A DNA stretch of 64,000 bases, from the NCBI RefSeq assembly GCF_013409255.1, contig NZ_JACCAS010000001.1:3472001-3536000 (forward strand). The letters run 5' to 3'. The notes below the pieces were generated by a model. The model was not told the DNA's origin, ran no database searches, and saw nothing but the letters and a program-made list of their open reading frames with translations. Within the stretch, counting starts at the first letter, position 1; every line of letters begins with the position of its first letter. This stretch comes from Paraburkholderia bryophila (GTDB lineage Bacteria; Pseudomonadota; Gammaproteobacteria; Burkholderiales; Burkholderiaceae). Positions 1 to 9,438 of the stretch are shown one piece after another. Position numbers and translations under genes: made by a program.

Positions 1-284
1 CGTGAAACGGCGGGCTTGCGTTCTCGCGGGTCCGCTGGGCGTTTCAGCTTCAGTTTCAGCGTCAAATCGTTAGCTTCAACGCGGTCCACAAGACGGCGTG
101 TTTGACCCGGCGGGCGGCATCGTATCGATGCCGCCCGCCTTTGCATGTCCGGCAGCGGCAGAACGCCGCTGCCGCAAGCGCCGCAAAACGTAGCGGCGTA
201 GGCACAACACCATGGTTTATCGCCATACTTTCAAAATAATTACTTTGCTAAACTGGCGCCGGTTCTTGCCAAGGAGATCACCAC
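1..284. other. Region upstream of gltI, no gene seen
   Basis: I see no convincing coding frame. Positions 41-52 and 53-64 are two 12-base direct repeats differing at one base (GTTTCAGCTTCA and GTTTCAGCGTCA). A terminator hairpin follows at 109-143. The stretch from about 205 to 270 is AT-richer than its surroundings and should carry the gltI promoter, but I cannot pick a confident -35/-10 pair. The purine-rich AAGGAG ahead of the gltI ATG is a good ribosome binding site. Confidence 0.5.
109..143 (+). terminator. Intrinsic terminator of the gene upstream of the window
   Basis: A 14-bp GC-rich stem (GGCGGGCGGCATCG with its complement) around a TAT loop is followed by a short T run. It precedes gltI and faces rightward, so it most likely ends a plus-strand gene lying just left of the window. 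Confidence 0.7.
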
Positions 285-1178
285 ATGAAGGTTAAAAAAG
301 CTGCGCTGCTGCTCGCGACTCTCGGACTGTTTACGGTTGGCGCGCATGCGCAAGACGCTGGCACGCTGAAAAAGATCAAGGACACGGGCGTCATTTCGCT
401 GGGTCACCGCGAATCGTCGATCCCGTTCTCGTATTACGACGACAAGCAGAACGTCATCGGCTACTCGCAGGAATTCGCGCTGAAGGTGGTGGAAGCCGTC
501 AAGCAGAAGCTGAACATGCCGAACCTGAAGGTGAAGCTCACGCCGGTCACGTCGCAAAACCGTATTCCGCTGGTGCAGAACGGCACCGTCGACATGGAAT
601 GCGGCTCGACCACCAACAATGCTGAGCGTCAGCAACAGGCTGCATTCTCGAACACGATTTTCGTGATCGGCACGCGTCTGATGACCAAGAAAGACTCCGG
701 CATCAAAGACTGGGCCGATCTGAAGGGTAAGACGGTCGTGACGACCGCCGGCACCACCTCCGAGCGCCTGCTTCGCAAGATGAACCAGGACAAGAGCATG
801 GGCATGAACATCATCAGCGCGAAGGACCATGGCGAGTCGTTCCTGACGCTCTCCACCGGACGCGCCGCTGCGTTCATGATGGACGACGCGCTGCTCGCGG
901 GCGAGCGCGCCAAGTCGAACACGCCGACTGATTTCGTGATCGTCGCCACGCCGCAATCGCATGAAGCGTACGGCTGCATGATTCGCAAGAACGATCCGGA
1001 ATTCAAGAAGGTCGTGGACGACGCGATCGCGAAGGTCGAAACTTCGGGCGAAGCCGATGCGATCTACAAGAAGTGGTTCGAATCGCCGATTCCGCCGAAG
1101 GGCCTGAACCTGAACTTCCCGGAAAGCGATGACATGAAGGCGCTCTTCAAGAGCCCGAATGACAAGGCAATCGATTAA
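285..1178 (+). CDS. gltI: Glutamate/aspartate ABC transporter, periplasmic substrate-binding protein
   Basis: The 297-residue protein binds glutamate/aspartate in the periplasm and delivers it to the GltJK permease. A Sec signal peptide is visible: Lys residues at 2-5, a hydrophobic core, and an AHA cleavage site near residue 22. The rest matches the bacterial extracellular solute-binding family 3 fold, with the HRESSIPFSYYDD segment near residue 41 and the DSGIKDWADLKGKTV hinge segment near 140. The ATG follows AAGGAG at good spacing. It is the first gene of a gltIJKL operon whose permease and ATPase genes overlap. Amino-acid specificity is inferred from the order, which is the same as in E. 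coli. Confidence 0.93.
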   Translation: MKVKKAALLLATLGLFTVGAHAQDAGTLKKIKDTGVISLGHRESSIPFSYYDDKQNVIGYSQEFALKVVEAVKQKLNMPNLKVKLTPVTSQNRIPLVQNGTVDMECGSTTNNAERQQQAAFSNTIFVIGTRLMTKKDSGIKDWADLKGKTVVTTAGTTSERLLRKMNQDKSMGMNIISAKDHGESFLTLSTGRAAAFMMDDALLAGERAKSNTPTDFVIVATPQSHEAYGCMIRKNDPEFKKVVDDAIAKVETSGEADAIYKKWFESPIPPKGLNLNFPESDDMKALFKSPNDKAID

Positions 1179-1260
1179 ACCTTAGCTGTTTTTTTGAAAC
1201 GCTGAACGGAACGGAAGGGGCCACGCGCTTCTTCCGTTTCTTTTTGCTGGAGTCTTGGTC

Positions 1261-2001
1261 ATGTCATATCACTGGAACTGGGGCATTCTGCTGAGTCCGG
1301 TCTCCACCGGCGAGCCGACCACCTACCTGGGCTGGCTGCTGTCCGGCTTCTGGGTGACGATTACCGTGTCGCTGTCGGCATGGGTGATCGCGCTGATCGT
1401 CGGATCGTTTTTTGGCGTGCTGCGTACGGTGCCGAACAAATGGGCGTCGGGTGCGGGCACGGTTTACGTCGCGGTTTTCCGCAATATCCCGCTGATCGTG
1501 CAGTTCTTCATCTGGTATCTGGTGATACCGGAGTTGCTGCCCGTTTCCATCGGCAACTGGTTCAAGCAACTGCCGCCGGGCGCGCAGTTCTTCTCGTCGT
1601 CGATTCTGTGTCTGGGGTTGTTCACCGCCGCGCGTGTTTGCGAGCAGGTGCGCTCGGGCATCAACGCGTTACCGAAGGGTCAGCGCGCCGCAGGTCTGGC
1701 CATGGGCTTCACGCAATGGCAGACGTACCGCTACGTGCTGCTGCCGGTCGCGTACCGCATCATCGTGCCGCCGCTCACGTCCGAGTTTCTGAACATCTTC
1801 AAGAACTCGGCGGTCGCTTCGACGATCGGTCTGCTGGATCTGTCCGCGCAGGCGCGTCAGCTGGTCGATTACACGTCGCAAACATATGAGTCGTTTATCG
1901 CGGTCACGCTGGCCTACGTGCTGATCAATCTGGTCGTAATGCAACTGATGCGCTGGGTCGAAGCCAGAACCCGGTTGCCTGGCTATATCGGAGGCAAGTA
2001 A
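1261..2001 (+). CDS. gltJ: Glutamate/aspartate ABC transporter permease GltJ
   Basis: The 246-residue inner-membrane permease of the GltIJKL importer has several hydrophobic segments. The EAA loop that contacts the ATPase is near residues 140-165 ([19 protein letters not shown]). The family is the His/Glu/Gln/Arg/opine type of ABC permeases. I use the ATG at 1261, preceded by GGAG, rather than the TTG six bases upstream. The stop overlaps the start of gltK by one base (TAATG), indicating translational coupling. Confidence 0.92.
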   Translation: MSYHWNWGILLSPVSTGEPTTYLGWLLSGFWVTITVSLSAWVIALIVGSFFGVLRTVPNKWASGAGTVYVAVFRNIPLIVQFFIWYLVIPELLPVSIGNWFKQLPPGAQFFSSSILCLGLFTAARVCEQVRSGINALPKGQRAAGLAMGFTQWQTYRYVLLPVAYRIIVPPLTSEFLNIFKNSAVASTIGLLDLSAQARQLVDYTSQTYESFIAVTLAYVLINLVVMQLMRWVEARTRLPGYIGGK

Positions 2002-2678
2002 TGCACCATTTCGACTGGAGCGGTATTCCGGGCGCACTGCCTACGCTGTGGACCGGTGCGATCGTCACTTTCCAGATCACGCTGATCGCGATCGTGTTCG
2101 GCATCATCTGGGGCACCATTCTCGCGATGTTGCGGTTGTCGTCGTTCAAGCCTTTCGTGTGGTTCGCGAAGGCCTACGTGACGATCTTCCGCTCCATCCC
2201 GCTGGTGATGGTGCTGCTGTGGTTCTTCCTGATCGTGCCGCAGGTGCTGCAGAACGTGCTCGGTTTGTCGCCGGATATCGACATTCGCCTCGCGTCGGCC
2301 ATGGTCGCGTTCTCGCTGTTCGAGGCGGCCTATTATTCGGAGATCATCCGCGCCGGCATTCAGGCGGTGCCGCGCGGCCAGGTCAACGCGTCGTTTGCGC
2401 TCGGTATGAACTATTGGCAGGCCATGCGTCTCATTGTGCTGCCGCAGGCATTCCGCGCCATGGTGCCGCTGCTGCTTACGCAGGGTATCGTGCTGTTTCA
2501 GGATACGTCGCTCGTCTACGTGATCAGCCTCGCCGACTTCTTCCGCACCGCCACCAATATTGGCGACCGTGACGGTACGAATATCGAAATGGTACTGTTC
2601 GCGGGCGCATGTTACTTCGTGGTCTGTGTGATCGCGTCGAGCCTCGTCAAAGGTCTTCAGAAAAAGGTCGCAAGATGA
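2001..2678 (+). CDS. gltK: Glutamate/aspartate ABC transporter permease GltK
   Basis: The second permease of the importer has 225 residues and is homologous to GltJ. Its EAA loop reads [19 protein letters not shown] around residues 130-148. A GGAGG ribosome site lies inside the end of gltJ. The gene overlaps gltJ by one base and gltL by four (ATGA), so the four transporter genes are surely one transcription unit. The two permeases are expected to form a heterodimeric channel. Confidence 0.92.
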   Translation: MHHFDWSGIPGALPTLWTGAIVTFQITLIAIVFGIIWGTILAMLRLSSFKPFVWFAKAYVTIFRSIPLVMVLLWFFLIVPQVLQNVLGLSPDIDIRLASAMVAFSLFEAAYYSEIIRAGIQAVPRGQVNASFALGMNYWQAMRLIVLPQAFRAMVPLLLTQGIVLFQDTSLVYVISLADFFRTATNIGDRDGTNIEMVLFAGACYFVVCVIASSLVKGLQKKVAR

Positions 2679-3400
2679 TCTCAATCAAGAATGTTTCGAA
2701 GTGGTACGGTCAATTCCAGGTGCTGACCGACTGCACGACGGAAGTCAAAAAAGGTGAAGTGGTGGTGGTGTGCGGACCGTCGGGTTCGGGCAAGTCCACG
2801 CTGATCAAGACCGTCAACGGCCTCGAGCCGTTCCAGAAGGGCGAGATCATCATCAACGGCGAATCGCTGACGGATAAGAAAACCAATCTGTCGAAGCTGC
2901 GTTCGAAGGTCGGCATGGTGTTCCAGCATTTCGAGCTGTTCCCGCATCTGTCGATCGTACAGAACCTGACGCTCGCGCAGGTGAAGGTGCTCGGCCGCTC
3001 GAAAGACGAAGCGAACGCGAAGGGCCTGAAGCTGCTCGATCGCGTGGGCTTGCGTGCGCATGCGGATAAGTTTCCGGGGCAGTTGTCGGGCGGTCAGCAA
3101 CAGCGTGTGGCAATTGCGCGCGCGTTGTCGATGGATCCGATCGCGATGCTGTTCGACGAGCCGACCTCGGCGCTCGATCCGGAAATGATCAACGAAGTGC
3201 TCGACGTGATGGTCGAACTCGCGCAGGAAGGCATGACCATGATGTGCGTGACGCACGAAATGGGCTTCGCTAAGAAGGTCGCGCACCGCGTGATCTTCAT
3301 GGACCAGGGCTTGATCGTCGAAGACGACCGCAAGGAAGACTTCTTCGCGAATCCGAAGTCGGATCGTGCGAAGGATTTTCTGGCGAAGATTCTGCACTGA
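2675..3400 (+). CDS. gltL: Glutamate/aspartate ABC transporter ATP-binding protein GltL
   Basis: The 241-residue cytoplasmic ATPase energises GltJK. Walker [10 protein letters not shown] is at about residues 35-43, the signature [15 protein letters not shown] at about 135-149 and Walker [14 protein letters not shown] at about 155-167, followed by the switch His in [10 protein letters not shown] start at the ATG at 2675 (MISIKNVSK); a longer upstream open frame exists but runs back through gltK. A bidirectional-looking terminator lies 50 bp downstream. Confidence 0.95.
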   Translation: MISIKNVSKWYGQFQVLTDCTTEVKKGEVVVVCGPSGSGKSTLIKTVNGLEPFQKGEIIINGESLTDKKTNLSKLRSKVGMVFQHFELFPHLSIVQNLTLAQVKVLGRSKDEANAKGLKLLDRVGLRAHADKFPGQLSGGQQQRVAIARALSMDPIAMLFDEPTSALDPEMINEVLDVMVELAQEGMTMMCVTHEMGFAKKVAHRVIFMDQGLIVEDDRKEDFFANPKSDRAKDFLAKILH

Positions 3401-3452
3401 GTTGCCGTCGGGCCCCGCGGGTTGGATCGCGCGCGGCTTCGTCGGCTGGAAA

Positions 3453-3486
3453 CAGAAAAGCCGCTCCGGGGAGCGGCTTTTCTGTT
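3453..3486. terminator. Terminator between gltL and the convergent amidotransferase gene
   Basis: The stem AAAAGCCGCTCC pairs with GGAGCGGCTTTT and both strands have a U-rich tail, so it can stop transcription of gltIJKL from the left and of the amidotransferase gene from the right. Confidence 0.85.
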
Positions 3487-3534
3487 TCTGTTTCTACTTC
3501 TACTCAGCGGATAGGCTTAACGAGACCGGCGCGA

Positions 3535-4470
3535 TCAGGACTCGAACGCGGCCGTGTCGTCTGCGGCCTCGAGATCGAGTTCGACCAACGCCGGTTCTTT
3601 TGCATCGTCAGCCGCCGCAATCGTCGTAGCCGACGCAGACGCATCCAGCGCCGGGTTCCGCAACTTCTCAAGCACCGAAGCCGGCACCGGCACGTTGACG
3701 CGGCCGATTACTTCGCCGTGCTGGAACATCATCAGATCGCCCGGTTTGAACGCGGTCCAGACTTCGTTATCGGTCAGCGGCTTGGTCGCGATCACCGCGA
3801 CGCGGTCTTCCGGCGTCGTGTATTTGGCGAAGTCGATCGACACGTCCGCATCGACCAGATGCGCGGTGGAAAACGGCCAGCGCCGCACGATGTAGTGCAG
3901 ATGCGTCGAGCAATGCGAGAACAGCGCCTGGCCATTCGACATCAGGAAATTGAACACACCGAACTGCGTGATTTCGCGCGTGAGGGTTTCGAGCGCGGCG
4001 AACAGTTCGTCGAGCGGCGGCTGTTGCGCGCCGGGGAAGGCCTTGCGCAAGCCTTCGAGCAGCGCGCAGAAAGCGAGTTCGCTGTCGGTCGTCCCGACCG
4101 GTTGATACACGCCCGACAACACCGGCGAATAGTCTTTCAAGTCGCCGTTATGCGCGAAGATCCAGTGACGCCCCCACAATTCGCGCATGAACGGGTGGCA
4201 GTTTTCCAGCAGGATGTGCCCTTGCGTCGCCTTGCGAATGTGCGCGATGGTGTTCTTCGATTTGATCGGATAGCGCTTGACCATCTCGGCGATCGGCGAG
4301 GTGGCCGACGATTGATGGTCGATGAACAAACGGCACGCTTTATCTTCGAAGAAGGCGATGCCCCAGCCGTCGGCATGGTGATCGGTGACGCCGCCGCGGG
4401 CCGCAAAGCCGGTGAACGAGAACGTGACGTCCGTCGGCGCGGCGCAGTTCATTCCGAGAAGTTGGCACAT
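3535..4470 (-). CDS. Class II glutamine amidotransferase (YafJ-like)
   Basis: The protein has 311 residues. It begins MCQLLGMN, so processing would expose Cys2 as the N-terminal nucleophile of the Ntn glutamine amidotransferase fold (GATase type 2). HHADGWGIAFF near residue 32, HIRKATQG near 78 and HNGDLKDYSP near 108 match the YafJ group and the amidotransferase domain of GlmS/PurF relatives. No synthase domain follows, so the ammonia acceptor is unknown. The last 50 residues are Ala- and Asp-rich and probably disordered. It is divergent from pyrC; a link to pyrimidine metabolism would be guesswork. Confidence 0.85.
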   Translation of the reverse strand: MCQLLGMNCAAPTDVTFSFTGFAARGGVTDHHADGWGIAFFEDKACRLFIDHQSSATSPIAEMVKRYPIKSKNTIAHIRKATQGHILLENCHPFMRELWGRHWIFAHNGDLKDYSPVLSGVYQPVGTTDSELAFCALLEGLRKAFPGAQQPPLDELFAALETLTREITQFGVFNFLMSNGQALFSHCSTHLHYIVRRWPFSTAHLVDADVSIDFAKYTTPEDRVAVIATKPLTDNEVWTAFKPGDLMMFQHGEVIGRVNVPVPASVLEKLRNPALDASASATTIAAADDAKEPALVELDLEAADDTAAFES

Positions 4471-4635
4471 GTTGCGGGTAAGCCTGTGAACGGGGCGAGC
4501 CGTTACAATGATGATTTTCCAAGCATATCACCGAGCCAGAAGCGCCAAATAGCAAAATTGACGTGGGTTTGTGCCGCAAATGACGGTTTGACCGCATCAA
4601 TTGGCTTTTTTCGCTGAGCCTCGTCCCCACTCGCC

Positions 4636-5697
4636 ATGACCGCATCCAACGCTTCCATCGACTCCATCACGCTCGCCCGCCCGGACGACTGGCACCTGCA
4701 CGTTCGCGACGGCGCCATGATGGCCGCCGTTCTGCCGGACACCGCGCGGCAGTTCGGCCGCGCGATCATCATGCCGAATCTGAAGCCGCCGGTGACCACC
4801 ACGGCCATGGCCGCGGCGTACCGCGAGCGGATCGTCGCCGCGATTCCGGAAGGCGCGAAGTTCGAACCGCTGATGACGTTGTATCTCACCGACAACACTC
4901 CGCCCGACGAAATCCGCCGCGCGCGTGAAAGCGGTTTCGTGCATGGCGTGAAGCTGTATCCGGCGGGCGCAACGACCAACTCGGACGCGGGCGTCACCGA
5001 CATCATGAAGTGCGCGAAAACGCTCGAAGTCATGCAGGAAGTCGGCATGCCGCTGCTGGTGCATGGCGAAGTGACGGACGCGTCGATCGATCTGTTCGAC
5101 CGCGAGAAGGTGTTCATCGACCGTGTGATGACGCCGCTGCGCGCCGCGTTTCCGGCGCTGAAGGTGGTGTTCGAGCACATCACCACGAAAGACGCGGTCG
5201 ACTATATCCGCGAAGCCGGCGTGGCGCCGGGGCTGCTGGGCGCGACGATCACCGCGCACCATCTGTTGTACAACCGCAATGCGATCTTCCTGGGCGGCAT
5301 TCGTCCGCATTACTACTGCTTGCCGGTGCTGAAGCGCGAAACGCATCGCGTGGCGCTGGTCGAGGCGGCGACGTCGGGCAATTCGCGCTTCTTCCTCGGC
5401 ACGGATAGCGCGCCGCATCCGAAGGGTTTGAAGGAGCACGCGTGCGGCTGCGCGGGTTGCTATACGGCACTGCACGCGCTCGAGCTTTATACGGAAGCAT
5501 TCGACAACGCCGGTGCTCTGGATAAGCTCGAAGGCTTTGCGAGCTTCTTCGGTGCGGACTTCTACGGCCTGCCGCGCAGCGCGGAGCAGGTCACGCTGCG
5601 TCGCGAGGAGTGGACGCTGCCGGCGGAGTTGCCGGTCGGCGATACGCCGGTGGTGCCGCTGCGTGGCGGCGAGTCGATTGGTTGGCGCCTGGTCTGA
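4636..5697 (+). CDS. pyrC: Dihydroorotase
   Basis: The enzyme cyclises carbamoyl aspartate to dihydroorotate in pyrimidine synthesis. At 353 residues it is close to E. coli PyrC (348). The metal-binding HLHVRDG is near residue 22, followed by MPNLKPP, the segment [16 protein letters not shown] containing the carboxylated Lys, the HGE and EHITT histidines, and GTDSAPH with the catalytic Asp. This is the class II type. The start ATG has no strong Shine-Dalgarno. A DUF3025 gene follows after 20 bp and is probably cotranscribed. Confidence 0.95.
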   Translation: MTASNASIDSITLARPDDWHLHVRDGAMMAAVLPDTARQFGRAIIMPNLKPPVTTTAMAAAYRERIVAAIPEGAKFEPLMTLYLTDNTPPDEIRRARESGFVHGVKLYPAGATTNSDAGVTDIMKCAKTLEVMQEVGMPLLVHGEVTDASIDLFDREKVFIDRVMTPLRAAFPALKVVFEHITTKDAVDYIREAGVAPGLLGATITAHHLLYNRNAIFLGGIRPHYYCLPVLKRETHRVALVEAATSGNSRFFLGTDSAPHPKGLKEHACGCAGCYTALHALELYTEAFDNAGALDKLEGFASFFGADFYGLPRSAEQVTLRREEWTLPAELPVGDTPVVPLRGGESIGWRLV

Positions 5698-5717
5698 GCT
5701 TGCCGGCGTTGAGTTCC

Positions 5718-6545
5718 ATGCCGGTGAGCGAGGTTCAGCGCCCGGGCTTCGCCGGGATCGACTGGTCGATGCCGTGGTTCGCGCAGTTTGCCGGGCGCGG
5801 CGAGCGTTGGCAGCAGGCCGCGCTAACGAGCTACGCGGCGTTGCTCACCGAAATGAACGCCGACGCGGCCTTGATGGGACAAACCACGGGGCGCGGCGAG
5901 CGCCTCGCGTTCATCGCGCAAGACGACCTGCCGCCCGGCGCGGCGTACGAGGCGCATATCTCGGCGACCGGCTGCGTGCCGACGCGCCACAATCTGCACG
6001 ACTTCTTCAACGCGTCGATGTGGTTTGCGTTTCCGCGGATCAAGGCGGCGCTGAACGCACGGCAGTCGGCGGCCATCGACGTGTTGGGCGTCGGCCCGAC
6101 CCGCGGCGGCGTGCGCGATACGCTGACTTTGTTCGACGAGAACGCGTTGCTGTTTGCATGCGCCGATCCGGTGTTGAGCGACGCGCTGCGTAGCTTCGAC
6201 TGGCAGACGCTGCTGGTCGGCGGGCGTGACGCGTGGGGCGCTAGTTGCGAAGTGCGCTGCTTCGGCCATGCGTTGTTGGAAAAACTGATCGTGCCGTTCA
6301 AGGCCTGCACCGGGCACGCGTGGATCGTCGACGTGCCGCCCGAGTATTTCGCCTGGGACGCCATCGCGCGAAACGCATGGCTGGACGCATCGGTTGGCGC
6401 GGCGTTGATGAACACCGAAGCGTTGACGAGCCGCATGTTCGCGCCGCTCCCCGTGCTGGGCATTCCGGGCTGGTGGTCTGAAAATGAGGCACCCGCGTTC
6501 TATGACGACGCCTCAGTATTTCGCTCCGGACGACGAACCCGCTAA
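5718..6545 (+). CDS. DUF3025 domain-containing protein
   Basis: This protein of about 275 residues is of unknown function. The segment NLHDFFNASMWFAFPRIKA near residues 93-111 and the opening GIDWSMPWFAQF fit the DUF3025 family, common in beta- and gamma-proteobacteria. I chose the ATG at 5718; the frame is open further upstream into pyrC, and a TTG at 5700 is possible. No signal peptide or membrane segment is visible. The position directly behind pyrC is the only functional hint. Confidence 0.75.
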   Translation: MPVSEVQRPGFAGIDWSMPWFAQFAGRGERWQQAALTSYAALLTEMNADAALMGQTTGRGERLAFIAQDDLPPGAAYEAHISATGCVPTRHNLHDFFNASMWFAFPRIKAALNARQSAAIDVLGVGPTRGGVRDTLTLFDENALLFACADPVLSDALRSFDWQTLLVGGRDAWGASCEVRCFGHALLEKLIVPFKACTGHAWIVDVPPEYFAWDAIARNAWLDASVGAALMNTEALTSRMFAPLPVLGIPGWWSENEAPAFYDDASVFRSGRRTR

Positions 6546-6693
6546 TCCAAATGTGCGGCGCGACTTGGCGCGGTAACAGGCGTCGAAAATGTGCGGCGAC
6601 GCCGCGAAAGCGCGCCCATGCGGCCTTGTCCACCTGGCTATTTCAACCGCCGATGCAGGGCATTCGCCTCACAGGTGTTAAAATCCCGCCCAG

Positions 6694-7107
<414 letters not shown>

Positions 7108-7116
7108 ACCCAAACA

Positions 7117-7155
7117 AAAAATGCCGGCGTCCGTCAGGACGTCGGCATTTTCTTT
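7117..7155 (+). terminator. rnpB terminator
   Basis: AAAATGCCGGCGTCC and GGACGTCGGCATTTT form a long stem around GTCA with one mismatch, then TTTTCTTTT. It begins ten bases after the RNase P RNA end. Confidence 0.9.
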
Positions 7156-7251
7156 TGCGGCGCGGGTTTTATCCGCTCGCCGATTCGGCGGTCAGCGCGC
7201 AGTGTGTGCTTGCTCCTGCTGCACTGCTACGCCGCAGCGCCGAGTTCGCGC

Positions 7252-7674
7252 TCAACCCGCGACGATGTCGAACGAGTGTGTGAGTTCAGCGGTCTTCGCG
7301 ATCATGATCGACGCCGAGCAGTATTTATCGTGCGACAGATTGATCGCGCGCTCCACTGTGGCCGGGTTCAGGTTCTTGCCGGTCACGGTGAAGTGAAAAT
7401 GGACCTTGGTGAAGACCTTCGGGTCCTCGCTGGCGCGCTCCGCCTTCAGCGTCACCGAGCAGCCGGCGATTTCCTGGCGGCTTTTCTTTAGGATCATCAC
7501 GACGTCGTACGCCGTGCAGCCGCCCGTGCCGAGCAGCACCATTTCCATCGGACGCGGCGCCAGATTGCGGCCGCCGCCTTCCGGCGCGCCGTCCATGGCC
7601 ACCAGATGGCCGCTGCCCGTCTCGGCCGCGAACGCCATGCCGTCTTGCCCCATCCAGCTTACTTTGCATTCCAT
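7252..7674 (-). CDS. OsmC family protein (YhfA-like)
   Basis: This is a 140-residue small alpha/beta protein. The two characteristic cysteines are present: GGCTAYDVV near residue 53 and HDKYCSAS near 118. OsmC-type proteins reduce organic peroxides with such a pair. The closest pattern I recall is E. coli YhfA, whose role is not settled, so peroxidase activity is inferred. I start at MECKVSWMG; the frame stays open about 40 codons upstream but that part looks non-coding. Confidence 0.85.
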   Translation of the reverse strand: MECKVSWMGQDGMAFAAETGSGHLVAMDGAPEGGGRNLAPRPMEMVLLGTGGCTAYDVVMILKKSRQEIAGCSVTLKAERASEDPKVFTKVHFHFTVTGKNLNPATVERAINLSHDKYCSASIMIAKTAELTHSFDIVAG

Positions 7675-7934
7675 GCTGTGCTCCACCGCGCTGCGCAATA
7701 TCGAGACGGCATTGTAGCCCGGGGTTTGCGGATTCGCCCGAGGCGACTTCGGCTGGAACTTATGCCTAATGACGGCTTGCGTGTTGCGCTGCCGCATGTT
7801 CAGCCGATTCGGGAATGCCCTGATCGTTTTAGGGGTTTTACTCTAGCCGATGTCTGTTCGGAACGACGTGCCGGAGCAGGATTATCGTTGATTTATAACG
7901 AAATTATGCGAGTCCCGTTGTCGCGATTCAATTG

Positions 7935-7959
7935 TCACACTGTGAAATCGCGTTTCACA
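7935..7959. promoter_or_regulatory. Overlapping dyads upstream of the sRNA promoter
   Basis: TCACA-C-TGTGA (7935-7945) overlaps TGTGAAA-TCGCG-TTTCACA (7941-7959), so three half-sites are arranged as alternating inverted repeats. The second dyad ends 12 bp before the -35 hexamer of the sRNA promoter, a usual activator position. The spacing of TGTGA and TCACA (9 bp) does not fit CRP, which needs 6. The binding protein is unknown. Confidence 0.5.
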
Positions 7960-7971
7960 ATGCAAATGTTC

Positions 7972-8000
7972 TTGCGTCGCACAAGGGTGCCTCATATAAT
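7972..8000 (+). promoter_or_regulatory. Sigma-70 promoter of the putative sRNA
   Basis: TTGCGT at 7972-7977 and a perfect TATAAT at 7995-8000 are separated by exactly 17 bp. Transcription would start around 8006-8008. Confidence 0.8.
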
Positions 8001-8006
8001 CGTTTC

Positions 8007-8096
8007 CATCGGTTGCAGCAGTTGTGCAACCTCCGCTGTCTCCTCCACCTCCTCCTTTGGTGGATTAAACCCGAACCGCTCGTTCGGGTTTTTTTT
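8007..8096 (+). ncRNA. Putative small RNA with anti-Shine-Dalgarno-like loop
   Basis: The predicted transcript is about 90 nt. Stem-loop 1 is GGTTGCA/TGCAACC (8011-8017, 8025-8031). Stem-loop 2 is TCCACC/GGTGGA (8044-8049, 8059-8064) around the loop TCCTCCTTT, and a further CTCC-rich segment precedes it. Stem-loop 3 is ACCCGAAC/GTTCGGGT (8069-8076, 8082-8089) followed by eight T, a textbook terminator. The loop resembles the CCUCCUU anti-Shine-Dalgarno end of 16S rRNA, so base pairing to ribosome binding sites is the obvious hypothesis. I recall a Burkholderiales-conserved sRNA called NcS27 with CU-rich segments; whether this is that RNA cannot be settled here. Confidence 0.75.
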
Positions 8097-8204
8097 CGCC
8101 CGTATGTCTACTCGTCGTTGCCCCGGCTCTTACACCGGATAAGACGCCAAAGCGCATCAAGTCAAGCCGGTCTGGCCCGCAAATCGGCGGACATTTCCGG
8201 CAAA

Positions 8205-8246
8205 CTCCCGCACGTTTTGACTTGCGGGAGGAAATTCCATTATAAT
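8205..8246 (+). promoter_or_regulatory. rplM-rpsI promoter with dyad around the -35
   Basis: TTGACT (8217-8222) and TATAAT (8241-8246) are spaced 18 bp. The -35 lies in the 10-bp spacer of a perfect 8-bp inverted repeat, CTCCCGCA (8205-8212) and TGCGGGAG (8223-8230). The transcript would start near 8253 and have a leader of about 115 nt before the rplM ATG. Confidence 0.8.
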
Positions 8247-8367
8247 TCAAGGCTTTTCCGCATCCGCGCCCGCGGAGGAAGAACTAGGGAGAGCCTGCAC
8301 GCGCCTCGATGCGCACACTACAAGCAGGAAAAAACACATTGGGCGCAGCATTTTTTTTGGATCGATC

Positions 8368-8796
8368 ATGAAGACGTTTTCCGCAAAAGCCCATGAGGTT
8401 ACGCGTGAATGGTACGTGATTGACGCGACGGATAAGGTTCTCGGGCGTGTCGCCAGCGAAGTGGCACTCCGTCTTCGCGGCAAGCACAAGCCTGAATTCA
8501 CTCCGCACGTCGACACCGGTGATTTCATCATCGTTATCAACACGGGCAAGTTGAGAGTCACGGGCAACAAGGCTACTGACAAGAAGTACTATCGCCACTC
8601 GGGTTACCCGGGCGGTATTTATGAAACGACGTTCAGCAAGATGCAGGAACGCTTCCCGGGCCGTGCGCTCGAGAAAGCGGTCAAGGGCATGCTGCCGAAG
8701 GGTCCGCTCGGCTACGCGATGATCAAGAAGCTGAAGGTCTACGCCGAAGCAACGCATCCGCATTCGGCGCAACAGCCGAAAGCGCTCGAGATCTAA
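8368..8796 (+). CDS. rplM: 50S ribosomal protein L13
   Basis: The 142-residue early-assembly protein of the large subunit has the same length as E. coli L13. [19 protein letters not shown], the segment [17 protein letters not shown], and [19 protein letters not shown] near residues 109-127 are L13 hallmarks. rpsI follows after 11 bp. In E. coli L13 represses its own operon by binding the leader; the 115-nt leader here could serve the same role, which I infer only from analogy. Confidence 0.98.
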   Translation: MKTFSAKAHEVTREWYVIDATDKVLGRVASEVALRLRGKHKPEFTPHVDTGDFIIVINTGKLRVTGNKATDKKYYRHSGYPGGIYETTFSKMQERFPGRALEKAVKGMLPKGPLGYAMIKKLKVYAEATHPHSAQQPKALEI

Positions 8797-8807
8797 GGGG
8801 AGCCCAC

Positions 8808-9200
8808 ATGATCGGTAACTGGAATTACGGCACGGGCCGCCGCAAGAGCGCCGTCGCACGCGTCTTCATCAAGGCTGGCACGGGCGCTATCATTGTGAAC
8901 GGCAAGCCTATCGCCGATTACTTCTCGCGCGAAACGTCGCTGATGATCGTGCGTCAGCCGCTGGAACTCACGAACCACGGCGTCACGTTCGACATCAAAG
9001 TCAACGTGAACGGTGGCGGTGAAACGGGTCAAGCCGGTGCGGTTCGCCACGGCATCACCCGCGCGCTGATGGACTACGACGCAACGCTGAAGCCGGAACT
9101 GTCGAAGGCTGGCTTCGTGACGCGTGACGCTCGTGAAGTCGAACGTAAGAAGGTCGGCTTCCACAAGGCACGTCGCCGGAAGCAATTCTCGAAGCGTTAA
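8808..9200 (+). CDS. rpsI: 30S ribosomal protein S9
   Basis: This 130-residue protein has the S9 signature: [13 protein letters not shown] near the N-terminus, [19 protein letters not shown] in the middle, and the basic tail RRRKQFSKR that reaches the P-site tRNA. GGGGAG precedes the ATG. It is the second gene of the rplM-rpsI operon and is followed by a terminator at 9242. Confidence 0.98.
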   Translation: MIGNWNYGTGRRKSAVARVFIKAGTGAIIVNGKPIADYFSRETSLMIVRQPLELTNHGVTFDIKVNVNGGGETGQAGAVRHGITRALMDYDATLKPELSKAGFVTRDAREVERKKVGFHKARRRKQFSKR

Positions 9201-9241
9201 TCGTTTCGAGTGCGAGCCGGCTCTCGGGCTGGTACGCTGCA

Positions 9242-9277
9242 AAAGCCGCCAACGCTTTCGCGAAGGCGGCTTTTTTT
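9242..9277 (+). terminator. rplM-rpsI terminator
   Basis: AAAGCCGCC pairs with GGCGGCTTT, followed by a run of T, about 40 bp after the rpsI stop. Confidence 0.85.
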
Positions 9278-9438
9278 ATGGCTTCGCCGTTTGGTGGTTT
9301 CTCCGTTTGGTCGCGCCGCGGCTCCGTCGCGCCGTCTGGTCGCGGCAAATTAGGCCGCCGTGCTGCGGCGGTTTGCGCCGTTCGAGCCTGGTGGCGACGC
9401 CAAGCCGCGCTACCGTTTGATTCCGCGGGAAGAACCCA

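Larger units (their letters stand above)
7675..8367. other. Long intergenic region upstream of rplM
   Basis: About 690 bases hold no protein gene that I can support. From left to right they contain about 250 bases with nothing recognisable, a cluster of TCACA/TGTGA dyads (7935-7959), a near-consensus promoter (7972-8000), a probable 90-nt sRNA with a terminator (8007-8096), a further 110 bases without a call, and the rplM promoter with its leader (from 8205). Confidence 0.7.

Noticed and set aside
3453..3486. A riboswitch or sRNA at the gltL/amidotransferase junction
   Set aside because: The hairpin is fully explained as a bidirectional terminator.
7941..7959. CRP binding site
   Set aside because: TGTGA and TCACA are present but separated by 9 bases instead of 6.
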